Made by a program: the position numbers and the translations under genes
Notes under the pieces: generated by a model
Databases searched by the model: none
Seen by the model: the letters and a program-made list of their open reading frames with translations, nothing else
Told to the model about the DNA's origin: nothing
From: Patescibacteria group bacterium
Lineage (GTDB): Bacteria; Patescibacteriota; Minisyncoccia; Phycocordibacterales; UBA6065
DNA length: 14,069 bases
NCBI GenBank assembly: GCA_028866595.1
Contig: JAGWHV010000015.1
Location: 1-14,069, forward strand
Direction: 5' to 3'
In this document: positions 6,489 to 13,071 of the stretch, in pieces
How the letters are laid out: every line of letters starts with the position of its first letter
Position numbering within the stretch: the first letter of the stretch is position 1

Positions 6489-6601
6489 GGCTCCGCAAAG
6501 GCCTTTCGAAAACCACGAAAATTTTCTGCTGAAAATTTTCTTTCTCCGGCGCCGTCGCGCCTACGAAGGGTTTTCTCAAGGCCTTTGCGGAGCCTTATTT
6601 C
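6482..6601 (-). repeat. Palindromic intergenic element, copy 3 (E3), inverted
   Basis: E3 is the most perfect copy. The arms 6482-6504 and 6579-6601 are complementary over 23 consecutive bp, and the left arm includes the last bases and stop codon of rpsB. The 74-nt core 6505-6578 matches E1 and E2 only when read on the minus strand: TGAG (6578 to 6575), AAAAC pairing with GTTTT (6570-6574 and 6509-6513), GGCGC-GACG-GCGCC (6549-6562), a perfect 10-bp hairpin with loop AGCA (6517-6540), GTG (6514-6516), CGAA (6508 to 6505). On the plus strand the mismatches would be U-C, so the conserved tandem G-A step exists only on the minus strand. The right arm also carries the -35 of the tsf promoter. Confidence 0.9.
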
Positions 6602-6612
6602 TCTGGTATAAT
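6585..6612 (+). promoter_or_regulatory. Promoter of tsf (extended -10)
   Basis: TTGCGG (6585-6590), a 16-nt spacer ending in TGG, and a perfect TATAAT (6607-6612). The -35 lies inside the right arm of palindromic element E3. The ATG at 6636 is 23 nt downstream, giving a short leader without a clear Shine-Dalgarno. Confidence 0.7.
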
Positions 6613-6635
6613 GGCGTCCTAACAAATTTACCACC

Positions 6636-7220
6636 ATGGCAACTATCACGAGCGATCAGATCAAAGAATTGCGAGAGTCTACAGGCGTTTCCGTCATGCA
6701 GTGCAAGAAAGCCCTCGAAGAAGCCGGCGGCGACATGGCCAAGGCCGTCGTCATCCTTAAAAAGAAAGGCGCTGAAGCGGCCGCCAAGAAAGGCGACCGG
6801 ACTCTCGCTGCGTCCATGATCCAGGCATACATCCACGCGACGGGCACCGTCGGCACGATGGTCGAGCTCGCCTGCGAGACTGACTTCGTCGCGAAAAATC
6901 CCGAGTTCAAACAGCTCGCGTACGATATCGCCATGCATATCGCCGCGTCCAAGCCGGAATTCGTGAAAAAAGAGGACATCACTCCCGAGGCTCAGGCGGT
7001 CGCCGAGTCCGTCTTTGAAAAAGAAGTCGAGGGCAAGCCGGCCGAGATGAAGGCCAAGATCCTCGAAGGCAAGCTCGCGGCCTATTTCGGCGAGCGCGTC
7101 CTCCTCGACCAGCCTTTCATAAAGAATCCAGAGCTCACCATCGCCGCTCTTATCTCTCAGGCCGTTCAGAAATTCGGCGAGAAGATCGAGATCGTCCGTT
7201 TCGTCCGCTTTGGCGCTTAA
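6636..7220 (+). CDS. tsf: Translation elongation factor Ts
   Basis: This 194-residue nucleotide-exchange factor for EF-Tu has an N-terminal UBA-like domain (about 5-50) with IKELRESTGVSVMQCKKAL (9-27) and the core motif TDFVAKN (82-88). The C-terminal stretch LLDQPFIKNPELTI is standard. The size is that of the short form with one core subdomain, as in Thermus (about 196 residues), not the 283-residue E. coli form. It has its own promoter. A small membrane protein gene follows after 9 nt with no promoter or terminator between, so the two, and probably the tRNA, form one transcript. Confidence 0.95.
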   Translation: MATITSDQIKELRESTGVSVMQCKKALEEAGGDMAKAVVILKKKGAEAAAKKGDRTLAASMIQAYIHATGTVGTMVELACETDFVAKNPEFKQLAYDIAMHIAASKPEFVKKEDITPEAQAVAESVFEKEVEGKPAEMKAKILEGKLAAYFGERVLLDQPFIKNPELTIAALISQAVQKFGEKIEIVRFVRFGA

Positions 7221-7229
7221 TCTATATCG

Positions 7230-7631
7230 ATGACTATCCAGATTACGATCATGGCGGTGTCGGCGGCGGGCATGATAGCCTTGCTCGTTCACAAGCACCT
7301 CGAGCTCTCTCGCGGCCTCGAGACGCGCGTTCACGATATGCGTCGCAAGACCGACCCGGTCCTCTCCGAGATCCATCAGGCCGCCGGCCGGGCCGTCTCG
7401 CACGTCACCTGGAGCAATATCGTCCTCGCCGTCAATCTCGCTTTCGTCCGGGTCGTCAGATTCTTCATGAACGTGTCGCATCGCGTGCACAAAGCATCGT
7501 CCGATCTCGTCGAAAAAGCTTCTCGCAAGACGGAGGACCTCTCCAAAGGCGGCGCCGCCTCTTTCTATCTCAAGCAGATCAAGGAGTCCAAAGACAGCTC
7601 GTTGTCGACAACACCGACGAAGGAGCTGTAA
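7230..7631 (+). CDS. Small membrane protein of unknown function
   Basis: I do not recognise this 133-residue protein. It has an N-terminal hydrophobic segment (about 3-20) followed by a charged, His/Arg-rich stretch (21-58), a second hydrophobic or amphipathic segment (about 63-80), and a polar tail rich in Lys, Ser and Thr. This suggests an inner-membrane protein with one or two spans. Synteny 9 nt after tsf, without its own promoter, implies co-expression with a translation factor, but that need not mean a shared function. Its codon use matches the neighbouring housekeeping genes, so it is likely a native, conserved gene. Confidence 0.75.
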   Translation: MTIQITIMAVSAAGMIALLVHKHLELSRGLETRVHDMRRKTDPVLSEIHQAAGRAVSHVTWSNIVLAVNLAFVRVVRFFMNVSHRVHKASSDLVEKASRKTEDLSKGGAASFYLKQIKESKDSSLSTTPTKEL

Positions 7632-7642
7632 GCTTGGATCAG

Positions 7643-7718
7643 GCCACCTTAGCTCAGCTGGCAGAGCAACTGTTTTGTAAACAGTAGGTCCCCGGTTCGA
7701 TCCCGGGAGGTGGCTCCA
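7643..7718 (+). tRNA. tRNA-Thr, anticodon TGT, CCA encoded
   Basis: This 76-nt cloverleaf has a perfect 7-bp acceptor stem (GCCACCT 7643-7649 with AGGTGGC 7708-7714), a D stem GCTC/GAGC, and an anticodon stem ACTGT/ACAGT around loop TTTGTAA with anticodon TGT at 7676-7678, which reads ACA. The variable loop is 5 nt and the T stem is CCCGG/CCGGG with TTCGATC. The discriminator is T and the terminal CCA (7716-7718) is genomic. No promoter of its own is visible. It starts 11 nt after the preceding stop codon and is probably processed from the tsf transcript. Confidence 0.97.
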
Positions 7719-7728
7719 CGCGGAAATT

Positions 7729-7761
7729 AAAAAACCGGTCCCTCTCAGGCAGGGGCCGGTT
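7729..7761 (-). terminator. Rho-independent terminator of the minus-strand gene
   Basis: AACCGGTCCCT (7733-7743) pairs with AGGGGCCGGTT (7751-7761) over 11 bp with one G-T wobble. On the minus strand it is followed by six T (7734-7729), the classic arrangement. On the plus strand no T tract follows. The stop codon of the gene it serves (7747-7745) lies in the hairpin loop. Confidence 0.88.
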
Positions 7762-8116
7762 CGCATGTGGGTCGGTAATAGACGAGCCTTGGAGTTGGAG
7801 CGTCGGGAGAGCGCTCTTCGCGGAGAGGGCAGACGACGAACGTCTCGTGGCGGAGGCCGTGCGTCGCTTCCTGGATCTCCTCCGCGATCACCGCGTCTCG
7901 GCATGAGAACAAAATGTCGCGGTGCGCCTGATCGTACTCGGCAGTGAAATCGTCGAAACCGAGCTCGATCCGCCTACCGGCGCGGACGGCGTCTCGGAAG
8001 CCTTTAAATGCCGGGTCGCTCGTCACATGCAGGGTCGAGTCGTGGCCGAGAGCGAGAGACAAGACGCGCACCGCGAGGGACTCGACTTTGCAAAAGGGGA
8101 TGATGTTGGTATTCAT
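7745..8116 (-). CDS. Hypothetical protein, orphan minus-strand gene
   Basis: I do not recognise this 123-residue protein. It has no signal peptide or membrane segment. It has four cysteines (9, 72, 96, 118) and five histidines, is acidic in the middle (ELGFDDFTAEYDQ, 51-63) and Pro/Arg-rich at the end. It is the only minus-strand gene in the window. A TTGACA promoter just upstream and a strong terminator at its stop codon both point the same way, which is the best evidence that it is real. AGGA directly abuts the ATG, too close for a normal Shine-Dalgarno. It is convergent with tRNA-Thr and divergent from pheS. The own-promoter, own-terminator arrangement at a tRNA 3' side is compatible with an acquired gene, but no attachment repeat or integrase is seen. 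Confidence 0.75.
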   Translation of the reverse strand: MNTNIIPFCKVESLAVRVLSLALGHDSTLHVTSDPAFKGFRDAVRAGRRIELGFDDFTAEYDQAHRDILFSCRDAVIAEEIQEATHGLRHETFVVCPLREERSPDAPTPRLVYYRPTCEPAPA

Positions 8117-8126
8117 TCCTAATCGA

Positions 8127-8154
8127 ACATTACCATTGAATACCTGTTTGTCAA
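8127..8154 (-). promoter_or_regulatory. Promoter of the minus-strand orphan gene
   Basis: On the minus strand, TTGACA (8154-8149), a 16-nt spacer ending in TGG, and TAATGT (8132-8127). The perfect -35 plus extended -10 compensates for a poor -10. Ten nt separate it from the ATG at 8116, so the leader is near zero. It lies 24 nt upstream of, and divergent from, the pheS promoter. Confidence 0.6.
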
Positions 8155-8178
8155 CAGCGTGCCGCCCGGCCCATTTTT

Positions 8179-8187
8179 TGCTATATT
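8179..8187 (+). promoter_or_regulatory. Extended -10 promoter of pheST
   Basis: TGC-TATATT is an extended -10, following a run of six T. There is no clear -35. Only 6 nt separate it from the ATG at 8194, so the pheST mRNA is predicted leaderless. Confidence 0.6.
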
Positions 8188-8193
8188 TTCCTT

Positions 8194-8925
8194 ATGAATT
8201 CCGAAGCGCCGGCCAAACCAGGTCACCTCCATCCTGTCACGTCCGCAATCCGCGAAATGTGCCTTATTTTCGGCAAGCTCGGCTTTTCTGTCGCCCAGGG
8301 CCCGGAGCTCGAGGACGAGTTCCATAATTTCGACGCTTTGAACGTGCCGCCCGATCATCCGGCGCGCGATATGCAGGATACATTCTGGATAAAGACCAAG
8401 CCGGGCGAAAAACGCCATGTTCTCCGCACGCATACATCGTCTGTTCAGATCCGCTTCATGGAAGCGATCACCCAGGGCGCCCTCGGACCGCAGCCTTTCA
8501 AGATCGTCATCCCCGGCAAGGTCTATCGCAACGAGGCGACCGACGCTACCCACGAGGCCCAGTTCTATCAGCTCGAGGGCCTCTATGTGAACAAGACCGT
8601 CTCCATGGCCGAACTCAAATGGGTGCTCGAGCGGTTCTTCAAGGAATTCCTCGGGCCAGAATCAAAGATCCGCTTCCGCTCGAGCTATTTCGGCTTCGTC
8701 GAGCCAGGCGTCGAAGTCGATGTCTGGTTCCGCGGCAAATGGCTCGAAGTCGTAGGCGCCGGTATCGTCCATCCGAAAGTTTTCTCCGCCGCTGGCCTCG
8801 ACCCGAATGTCTGGAAAGGCTTCGCATTCGGTTTCGGTGTCGAGAGGCTCGTCCTCATGCGCTACGGCATCGATGACATCCGCCACCTCTATTCCGGCGA
8901 CTTGCGCCTCATAAATCAGTTTTAG
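8194..8925 (+). CDS. pheS: Phenylalanyl-tRNA synthetase alpha subunit, lacking the N-terminal coiled coil
   Basis: This 243-residue class II catalytic subunit charges tRNA-Phe as an (alpha-beta)2 heterotetramer with PheT. It begins directly with HLHPVTSAIR (11-20), which in ordinary PheS follows about 80-100 residues of tRNA-binding coiled coil. Key segments are NFDALNVPPDHPARDMQDTF (45-64), motif 2 around VYRNEATDATHEAQFYQLEG (110-129) and motif 3 GFAFGFGVERLVLMRYGIDD (209-228). The common length is about 320-350. The upstream region is promoter, so the shortness is real and not a misplaced start. pheT follows after 6 nt. With the coiled coil absent, tRNA-Phe recognition must rely on other parts of the complex. 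Confidence 0.95.
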   Translation: MNSEAPAKPGHLHPVTSAIREMCLIFGKLGFSVAQGPELEDEFHNFDALNVPPDHPARDMQDTFWIKTKPGEKRHVLRTHTSSVQIRFMEAITQGALGPQPFKIVIPGKVYRNEATDATHEAQFYQLEGLYVNKTVSMAELKWVLERFFKEFLGPESKIRFRSSYFGFVEPGVEVDVWFRGKWLEVVGAGIVHPKVFSAAGLDPNVWKGFAFGFGVERLVLMRYGIDDIRHLYSGDLRLINQF

Positions 8926-8931
8926 ACCGCG

Positions 8932-10866
8932 ATGAAGATTTCATATAACTGGCTCGCCTCATATTTCAAGGATAAGTCGCTCCCTGCGCCAGAACGGCTC
9001 GCCGGGCTTTTCAATATCCATTTCGCCGAGGTCGAAGCGATGGAAAAAATCGCGGCCTCCGACGGTGTCCCCGCGGACACTGTGCTCGATATCAAGACTT
9101 TGCCTGACAGGAATCATTACGCCTTGTCCCATCTCGGCGTCGCTATCGAAGCTGGCGCGATCATCGGCGCGCCTGTCTCCATGCCTCATTCGCTAGATGT
9201 CGCGATCGATCCTTCCGTGCCGGCGCCGGAGGTAAAAGTCAAAGACGATAGGCTCTGCCGCAGGTACATGGCTCGGCGGATATATGATGTCAAAGTTGCG
9301 GCGGCGCCGGCATGGATCCGCGCGCGCCTCGAAGCCGTCGGCGCGCGCTCCATCAACAGCATCGTCGATGCCACTAATTACGTGATGTTCGACATCGGTC
9401 AGCCTTTGCATGCGTTCGACGCCGACAAAGTCAAAGGCGCTCTCGTCATCCGTCCTGCCAAAGCCGGCGAGAAGATGACGACTCTCGACGAGAGGGAAGT
9501 CGAACTTAGCACAGCCGACCTCGTCATCGCCGATGATATCGGTCCTCTCGCCATCGCCGGCGTCAAAGGCGGCAAGCGCGCCGAGGTGACGGTCTCGACG
9601 CGATCGATCATCCTCGAATCGGCTAATTTCGATCCGACGGCGGTCCGCCGGACGTCGACTCGCATCGGCATACGGAACGATTCGTCAAAACGCTTCGAGA
9701 ACGAGATAACGCCCGATATAGCCCGCCTGGCCCTCGATCAAGTCACGGCTCTTATCCTTGAAACGTCCGGAGGCAAGGCTGGCGCCGCGACAGACGTCTA
9801 TCCAAAACCCCTCAAGCCGTGGACGATAGAGACGGATGCCCGGACGATGAACGCCGTGATAGGCATATCGCTTTCCGCCAAAGACATGGCCGACATTCTC
9901 ACGCGCCTCGGCTGCGTCGTCGAGACGTCAGGCGACGTTCTCCGCGTCACGCCGCCTCTCATGAGGATCGACCTCGCTATCGCCGAGGACTTGGCCGACG
10001 AGATCGCTCGCATGTACGGATATGACAAGCTCGCCGCTACCGAACCGCCGGCGGTGCCGCAGACGCCCGTCGACAAGACGTTCTATTGGACGGAATTTCT
10101 CAAGAATGCTCTCGTCAAGGTCGGTTATTCCGAGATTCAGACGTATTCGCTCGTAAAGAAAGGCGCATTCGAGATCGCCCATCCTCTTGCGAGCGACAAA
10201 TCGGCTCTCCGCGAACGCATATCGCCCAAGCTCGCCGAGTCGCTTTCGATGAATGCTCTGAATGCCGACCTCCTCGGTCTCGAGGCTATCAAGATATTCG
10301 AGATAGGGAAGGTGTTTCCGAGGTCAGGCGAGCGCACATCCGTCTCCATCGGCGCTCTTCAGGTCAAGAAAAAGAAAGGCACCACCTCCGAGTCGATCCT
10401 CAAAGAAGCGCTTGCCGCGATCCAGCCACGCTTCGGCCCGATCGCCGAAAAGATCGAGACCGGAGCTTTCGGTGCCATGATCGAGACCGACCTTGACGCG
10501 ATCATCGCTCGCTTGCCCGACGGCGCTGTGGACGATCTCGGCTTTAAACCTCTCTCCCGCGATATCAAGTACAAATCGTTCTCGGCTTATCCGTTCATCG
10601 CTCGCGACATCGCCCTGTTCGTGCCGGCTGGTACGGCAGATGCCGAGGTGGGCGACGTCATCGCCGCCGCGGCCAAGAAAGCCGCCGGCGACCTCCTCGT
10701 GAAAGGCCCTGATCTTTTCGATCGTTTTGAAAAGGACGGCAAGACCTCGTATGCTTTTCGGATGATATTCCAGGCGTCAGACAGGACCCTTTCTGACCAG
10801 GAAGCGAACTCATGCATGGACGTCATATACGCGGCCGTCCGGTCGCGCCAGTGGAAAGTCAGATAA
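8932..10866 (+). CDS. pheT: Phenylalanyl-tRNA synthetase beta subunit, lacking the EMAP-like domain
   Basis: This 644-residue protein is about 150 shorter than the usual PheT. Residues 1-40 (MKISYNWLASYF start) form the first half of B1. The sequence then passes straight to DTVLDIKTLPDRNHYALSHLG (about 49-69), which in full-length PheT follows the roughly 110-residue EMAP/tRNA-binding domain. That domain is missing. The B3/4 editing domain is present, with LCRRYMARRIY (107-117) and TNYVMFDIGQPLHAFD (148-163), as are B5 (about 300-370), the catalytic-like core, and the C-terminal FDX-ACB anticodon-binding domain (about 546-644). It starts 6 nt after pheS without a Shine-Dalgarno. It is an operon partner of pheS. 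Confidence 0.95.
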   Translation: MKISYNWLASYFKDKSLPAPERLAGLFNIHFAEVEAMEKIAASDGVPADTVLDIKTLPDRNHYALSHLGVAIEAGAIIGAPVSMPHSLDVAIDPSVPAPEVKVKDDRLCRRYMARRIYDVKVAAAPAWIRARLEAVGARSINSIVDATNYVMFDIGQPLHAFDADKVKGALVIRPAKAGEKMTTLDEREVELSTADLVIADDIGPLAIAGVKGGKRAEVTVSTRSIILESANFDPTAVRRTSTRIGIRNDSSKRFENEITPDIARLALDQVTALILETSGGKAGAATDVYPKPLKPWTIETDARTMNAVIGISLSAKDMADILTRLGCVVETSGDVLRVTPPLMRIDLAIAEDLADEIARMYGYDKLAATEPPAVPQTPVDKTFYWTEFLKNALVKVGYSEIQTYSLVKKGAFEIAHPLASDKSALRERISPKLAESLSMNALNADLLGLEAIKIFEIGKVFPRSGERTSVSIGALQVKKKKGTTSESILKEALAAIQPRFGPIAEKIETGAFGAMIETDLDAIIARLPDGAVDDLGFKPLSRDIKYKSFSAYPFIARDIALFVPAGTADAEVGDVIAAAAKKAAGDLLVKGPDLFDRFEKDGKTSYAFRMIFQASDRTLSDQEANSCMDVIYAAVRSRQWKVR

Positions 10867-10876
10867 GGCTCTATTA

Positions 10877-10900
10877 AGGGCTATTTCGACCTATAGCCCT
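10877..10900 (+). terminator. Possible hairpin terminator after pheT
   Basis: AGGGCTAT (10877-10884) pairs perfectly with ATAGCCCT (10893-10900) around an 8-nt loop. Only ATTGTG follows, so a T tract is lacking and termination would be weak. It lies just before the gyrB promoter. Confidence 0.45.
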
Positions 10901-10901
10901 A

Positions 10902-10930
10902 TTGTGAAAGGACCCCCGATTTGCTATAAT
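10902..10930 (+). promoter_or_regulatory. Promoter of gyrB (extended -10)
   Basis: TTGTGA (10902-10907), a 17-nt spacer ending in TGC, and a perfect TATAAT (10925-10930). The ATG at 10951 is 20 nt downstream. An AGGAG at 10932-10936 would fall upstream of or at the transcription start, so it is unlikely to act as a Shine-Dalgarno. Confidence 0.75.
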
Positions 10931-10950
10931 CAGGAGACAAAATTTTCTGT

Positions 10951-13035
10951 ATGGCAGCATCCAAAGAACCGAAAAAAGACGAGAAAAAGCAGGCAAAATA
11001 CGGGGCCGAATCTATCCAAGTCCTCGAGGGCCTCGAACCGGTGCGCAAGCGCCCGGGCATGTATATTGGCACGACCGGGCCGGATGGCTTTCATCATCTC
11101 GTCACCGAGATCTTCGATAACTCGCGCGACGAAGCGATGGGTGGTTTCGCGAGCGACATCGAGATCGCCATCCTCCCTGGGGAGCAGGGTAACGAGCGCA
11201 TTCGCGTCGTCGATAACGGCCGCGGCATCCCCGTCGATGTCCATAAACAGACGAAAGTCTCCGCTCTCGAGACGATCATGACCGTCCTTCATGCTGGCGG
11301 CAAATTCGGCGGCGAAGACTCCGGCTACAAAGTCTCCGGCGGCCTCCACGGCGTCGGCGCATCCGTCGTGAACGCTCTCTCATCCTATTGCCGCGTCGAA
11401 GTCCACAAAGACGGCGGCTTGTATGCCCAAGAATATTCCCAAGGCAAGAAGAAAGCGAACGTCAAAAAGATCGGTGCTTCCAAGCTCCACGGCACGGTCA
11501 CGATATTCGAGCCCGACACGGCGATCTTTGGCCAGCAGAAATTCGATTTCAGCCGCCTTGTCACCCACATGCGCCAGCAGGCATACCTCGTTCGCGGCCT
11601 GCGCATATCGGTGATCGATGCTCGCGGATATAAAGGCTCTATCGACCTCGAAGACGTCTTCTATTTCCGCGAGCTCGGCCTCGACGTACCGTCCCAGACG
11701 TTCTATTTCGAAGGAGGCCTCGTCTCTCTCGTCCGCTTCACCAACGCGCTCCAAAAGCCGATCCACAAAAACATCTTCTACGTCGAGAAAAAAGCTGAAG
11801 GCGTCGAGTCCGTGGAGATTGCTCTTCAATATGTCGACGATATCTCCTCACGCATCTTGCCGTTCGCGAACAATATATATAACACGGAAGGCGGCACTCA
11901 CATCACCGGTTTCAAGACGGCCCTTACCCGCACGCTGAACGGCTATGCCCGCAAAAATAATCTTGTCAAAGAGAGCGAGGACAATTTCACTGGCGACGAT
12001 GTCCTCGAAGGCCTGACCGCTGTCATCTCCGTCAAGCTTCGCGAGATCCAGTTCGAGGGCCAGACCAAAGCCAAGCTCGGCTCTGTTGAGGCTCAATCGG
12101 CCGTTGCCACTGTCTTTGGCGAAGCGTTTCAGCTCTTTCTCGAGGAGAATCCCGATGATGCGAGATCGATCATAGGCAAGGCCGTGCTCGCCCTCAAGGC
12201 CCGCAAAGCCGCCAAAGCCGCAAAGGATTCGATCCTCCGTAAGGGCGCTCTTGAAGGCATGACTCTTCCCGGCAAGCTCGCTGACTGCGAGTCGAATTCC
12301 GCCGAGGAATCCGAGCTTTTCATCGTCGAGGGCGATTCGGCCGGCGGCACGGCGAAGACGGGTCGCAATAGGAAATACCAGGCGATTTTGCCTCTGCGCG
12401 GCAAGATCCTCAACATCGAGCGCGCCCGGCTCGACCGCATGCTCTCGTCGGAGCAGATCAAAAATCTCGTCGTCGCCATGGGTACGGCGATAGGGGAGAC
12501 GTTCGACATCGGCAAGCTCCGCTATCACAAGATCATCATCGCGACCGATGCCGACGTTGACGGCGCGCATATCAGGACGCTCATTCTCACGCTTCTCTAT
12601 CGCTATTTCAAGCCGCTCATCGAAGGCGGATACATATATATAGCCCAGCCGCCTCTCTACAAAGTTAAACGCGGCAAAGACCTTCTCTATTTCTATTCCG
12701 AAGAAGAGAAGACTAAGATCCTCGGTAAGGACGAGATCCCTCTCGAGGAGGAAGCGCCAGCTGAAGAGGCCGCGGAAGAGGCAGCCGAGGAGGAAGCCGC
12801 CAAGGGCAAAAAATCGGCGAAGCTCCACGTCCAACGGTACAAGGGTCTCGGCGAGATGAATGCCGAAGAGCTCTGGGAGACGACGATGGACCCGGCTCGC
12901 CGCTTGCTCAAGAGAGTGGCGATCGAGGACGCCCAAGACGCCGACAAGGTCTTCGACATGCTCATGGGCACCGATGTGCCGAGCAGGAAAACCTTCATCC
13001 AATCGAACGCTCACAAGGCAACGATTGACGTCTAA
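10951..13035 (+). CDS. gyrB: DNA gyrase subunit B
   Basis: This 694-residue ATPase subunit of the type IIA topoisomerase introduces negative supercoils with GyrA. The GHKL ATPase part has RKRPGMYIG (32-40), TEIFDNSRDEA (52-62; Glu53 general base, Asn57 magnesium), VVDNGRGIPVDVHK (86-99) and GGKFGGEDSGYKVSGGLHGVG (116-136). A transducer domain follows. TOPRIM has VEGDSAGG (459-466; Glu460) and ATDADVDGAHIRT (531-543; Asp533/535/537). The C-terminal tail shows HVQRYKGLGEMNAEELWETT (626-645). It is the short GyrB form, without the 170-residue insert of E. coli. A Glu/Ala-only stretch (about 599-617) is inserted just before the conserved QRYKGLGEM segment. GyrB is preferred over ParE on overall resemblance. 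No gyrA is adjacent. Confidence 0.94.
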   Translation: MAASKEPKKDEKKQAKYGAESIQVLEGLEPVRKRPGMYIGTTGPDGFHHLVTEIFDNSRDEAMGGFASDIEIAILPGEQGNERIRVVDNGRGIPVDVHKQTKVSALETIMTVLHAGGKFGGEDSGYKVSGGLHGVGASVVNALSSYCRVEVHKDGGLYAQEYSQGKKKANVKKIGASKLHGTVTIFEPDTAIFGQQKFDFSRLVTHMRQQAYLVRGLRISVIDARGYKGSIDLEDVFYFRELGLDVPSQTFYFEGGLVSLVRFTNALQKPIHKNIFYVEKKAEGVESVEIALQYVDDISSRILPFANNIYNTEGGTHITGFKTALTRTLNGYARKNNLVKESEDNFTGDDVLEGLTAVISVKLREIQFEGQTKAKLGSVEAQSAVATVFGEAFQLFLEENPDDARSIIGKAVLALKARKAAKAAKDSILRKGALEGMTLPGKLADCESNSAEESELFIVEGDSAGGTAKTGRNRKYQAILPLRGKILNIERARLDRMLSSEQIKNLVVAMGTAIGETFDIGKLRYHKIIIATDADVDGAHIRTLILTLLYRYFKPLIEGGYIYIAQPPLYKVKRGKDLLYFYSEEEKTKILGKDEIPLEEEAPAEEAAEEAAEEEAAKGKKSAKLHVQRYKGLGEMNAEELWETTMDPARRLLKRVAIEDAQDADKVFDMLMGTDVPSRKTFIQSNAHKATIDV

Positions 13036-13052
13036 TCTTTGCGGGGTATACT
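13025..13052 (+). promoter_or_regulatory. Promoter of the 70-codon small gene
   Basis: TTGACG (13025-13030), a 16-nt spacer and TATACT (13047-13052). The -35 overlaps the last codons of gyrB. The ATG at 13072 is 19 nt downstream. Confidence 0.65.
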
Positions 13053-13071
13053 GGCGGCAAACCAGTCACCG

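Noticed and set aside
4478..6601. Possibility that the three palindromes form a CRISPR array or tandem repeat
   Set aside because: They are separated by whole genes, differ in arms and orientation, and have no regular repeat-spacer spacing. No cas-like gene is present in the window.
4478..6601. Possibility that the palindromes are riboswitch leaders of prfA, rpsB and tsf
   Set aside because: The -10 boxes of the downstream genes lie beyond the element (4593, 5751, 6607), so the elements are outside those mRNAs. E3 is also inverted.
7601..7612. 12-bp perfect palindrome GTTGTCGACAAC
   Set aside because: It lies inside the coding end of the membrane protein gene, occurs once, and has no associated promoter. 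A chance palindrome or SalI-type site is enough to explain it.
7922..8327. Plus-strand frames (7922-8122 and 7944-8327) opposite the minus-strand orphan
   Set aside because: The promoter and terminator at both ends of this region point to the minus strand. The plus frames run through the divergent promoters and into pheS out of frame.
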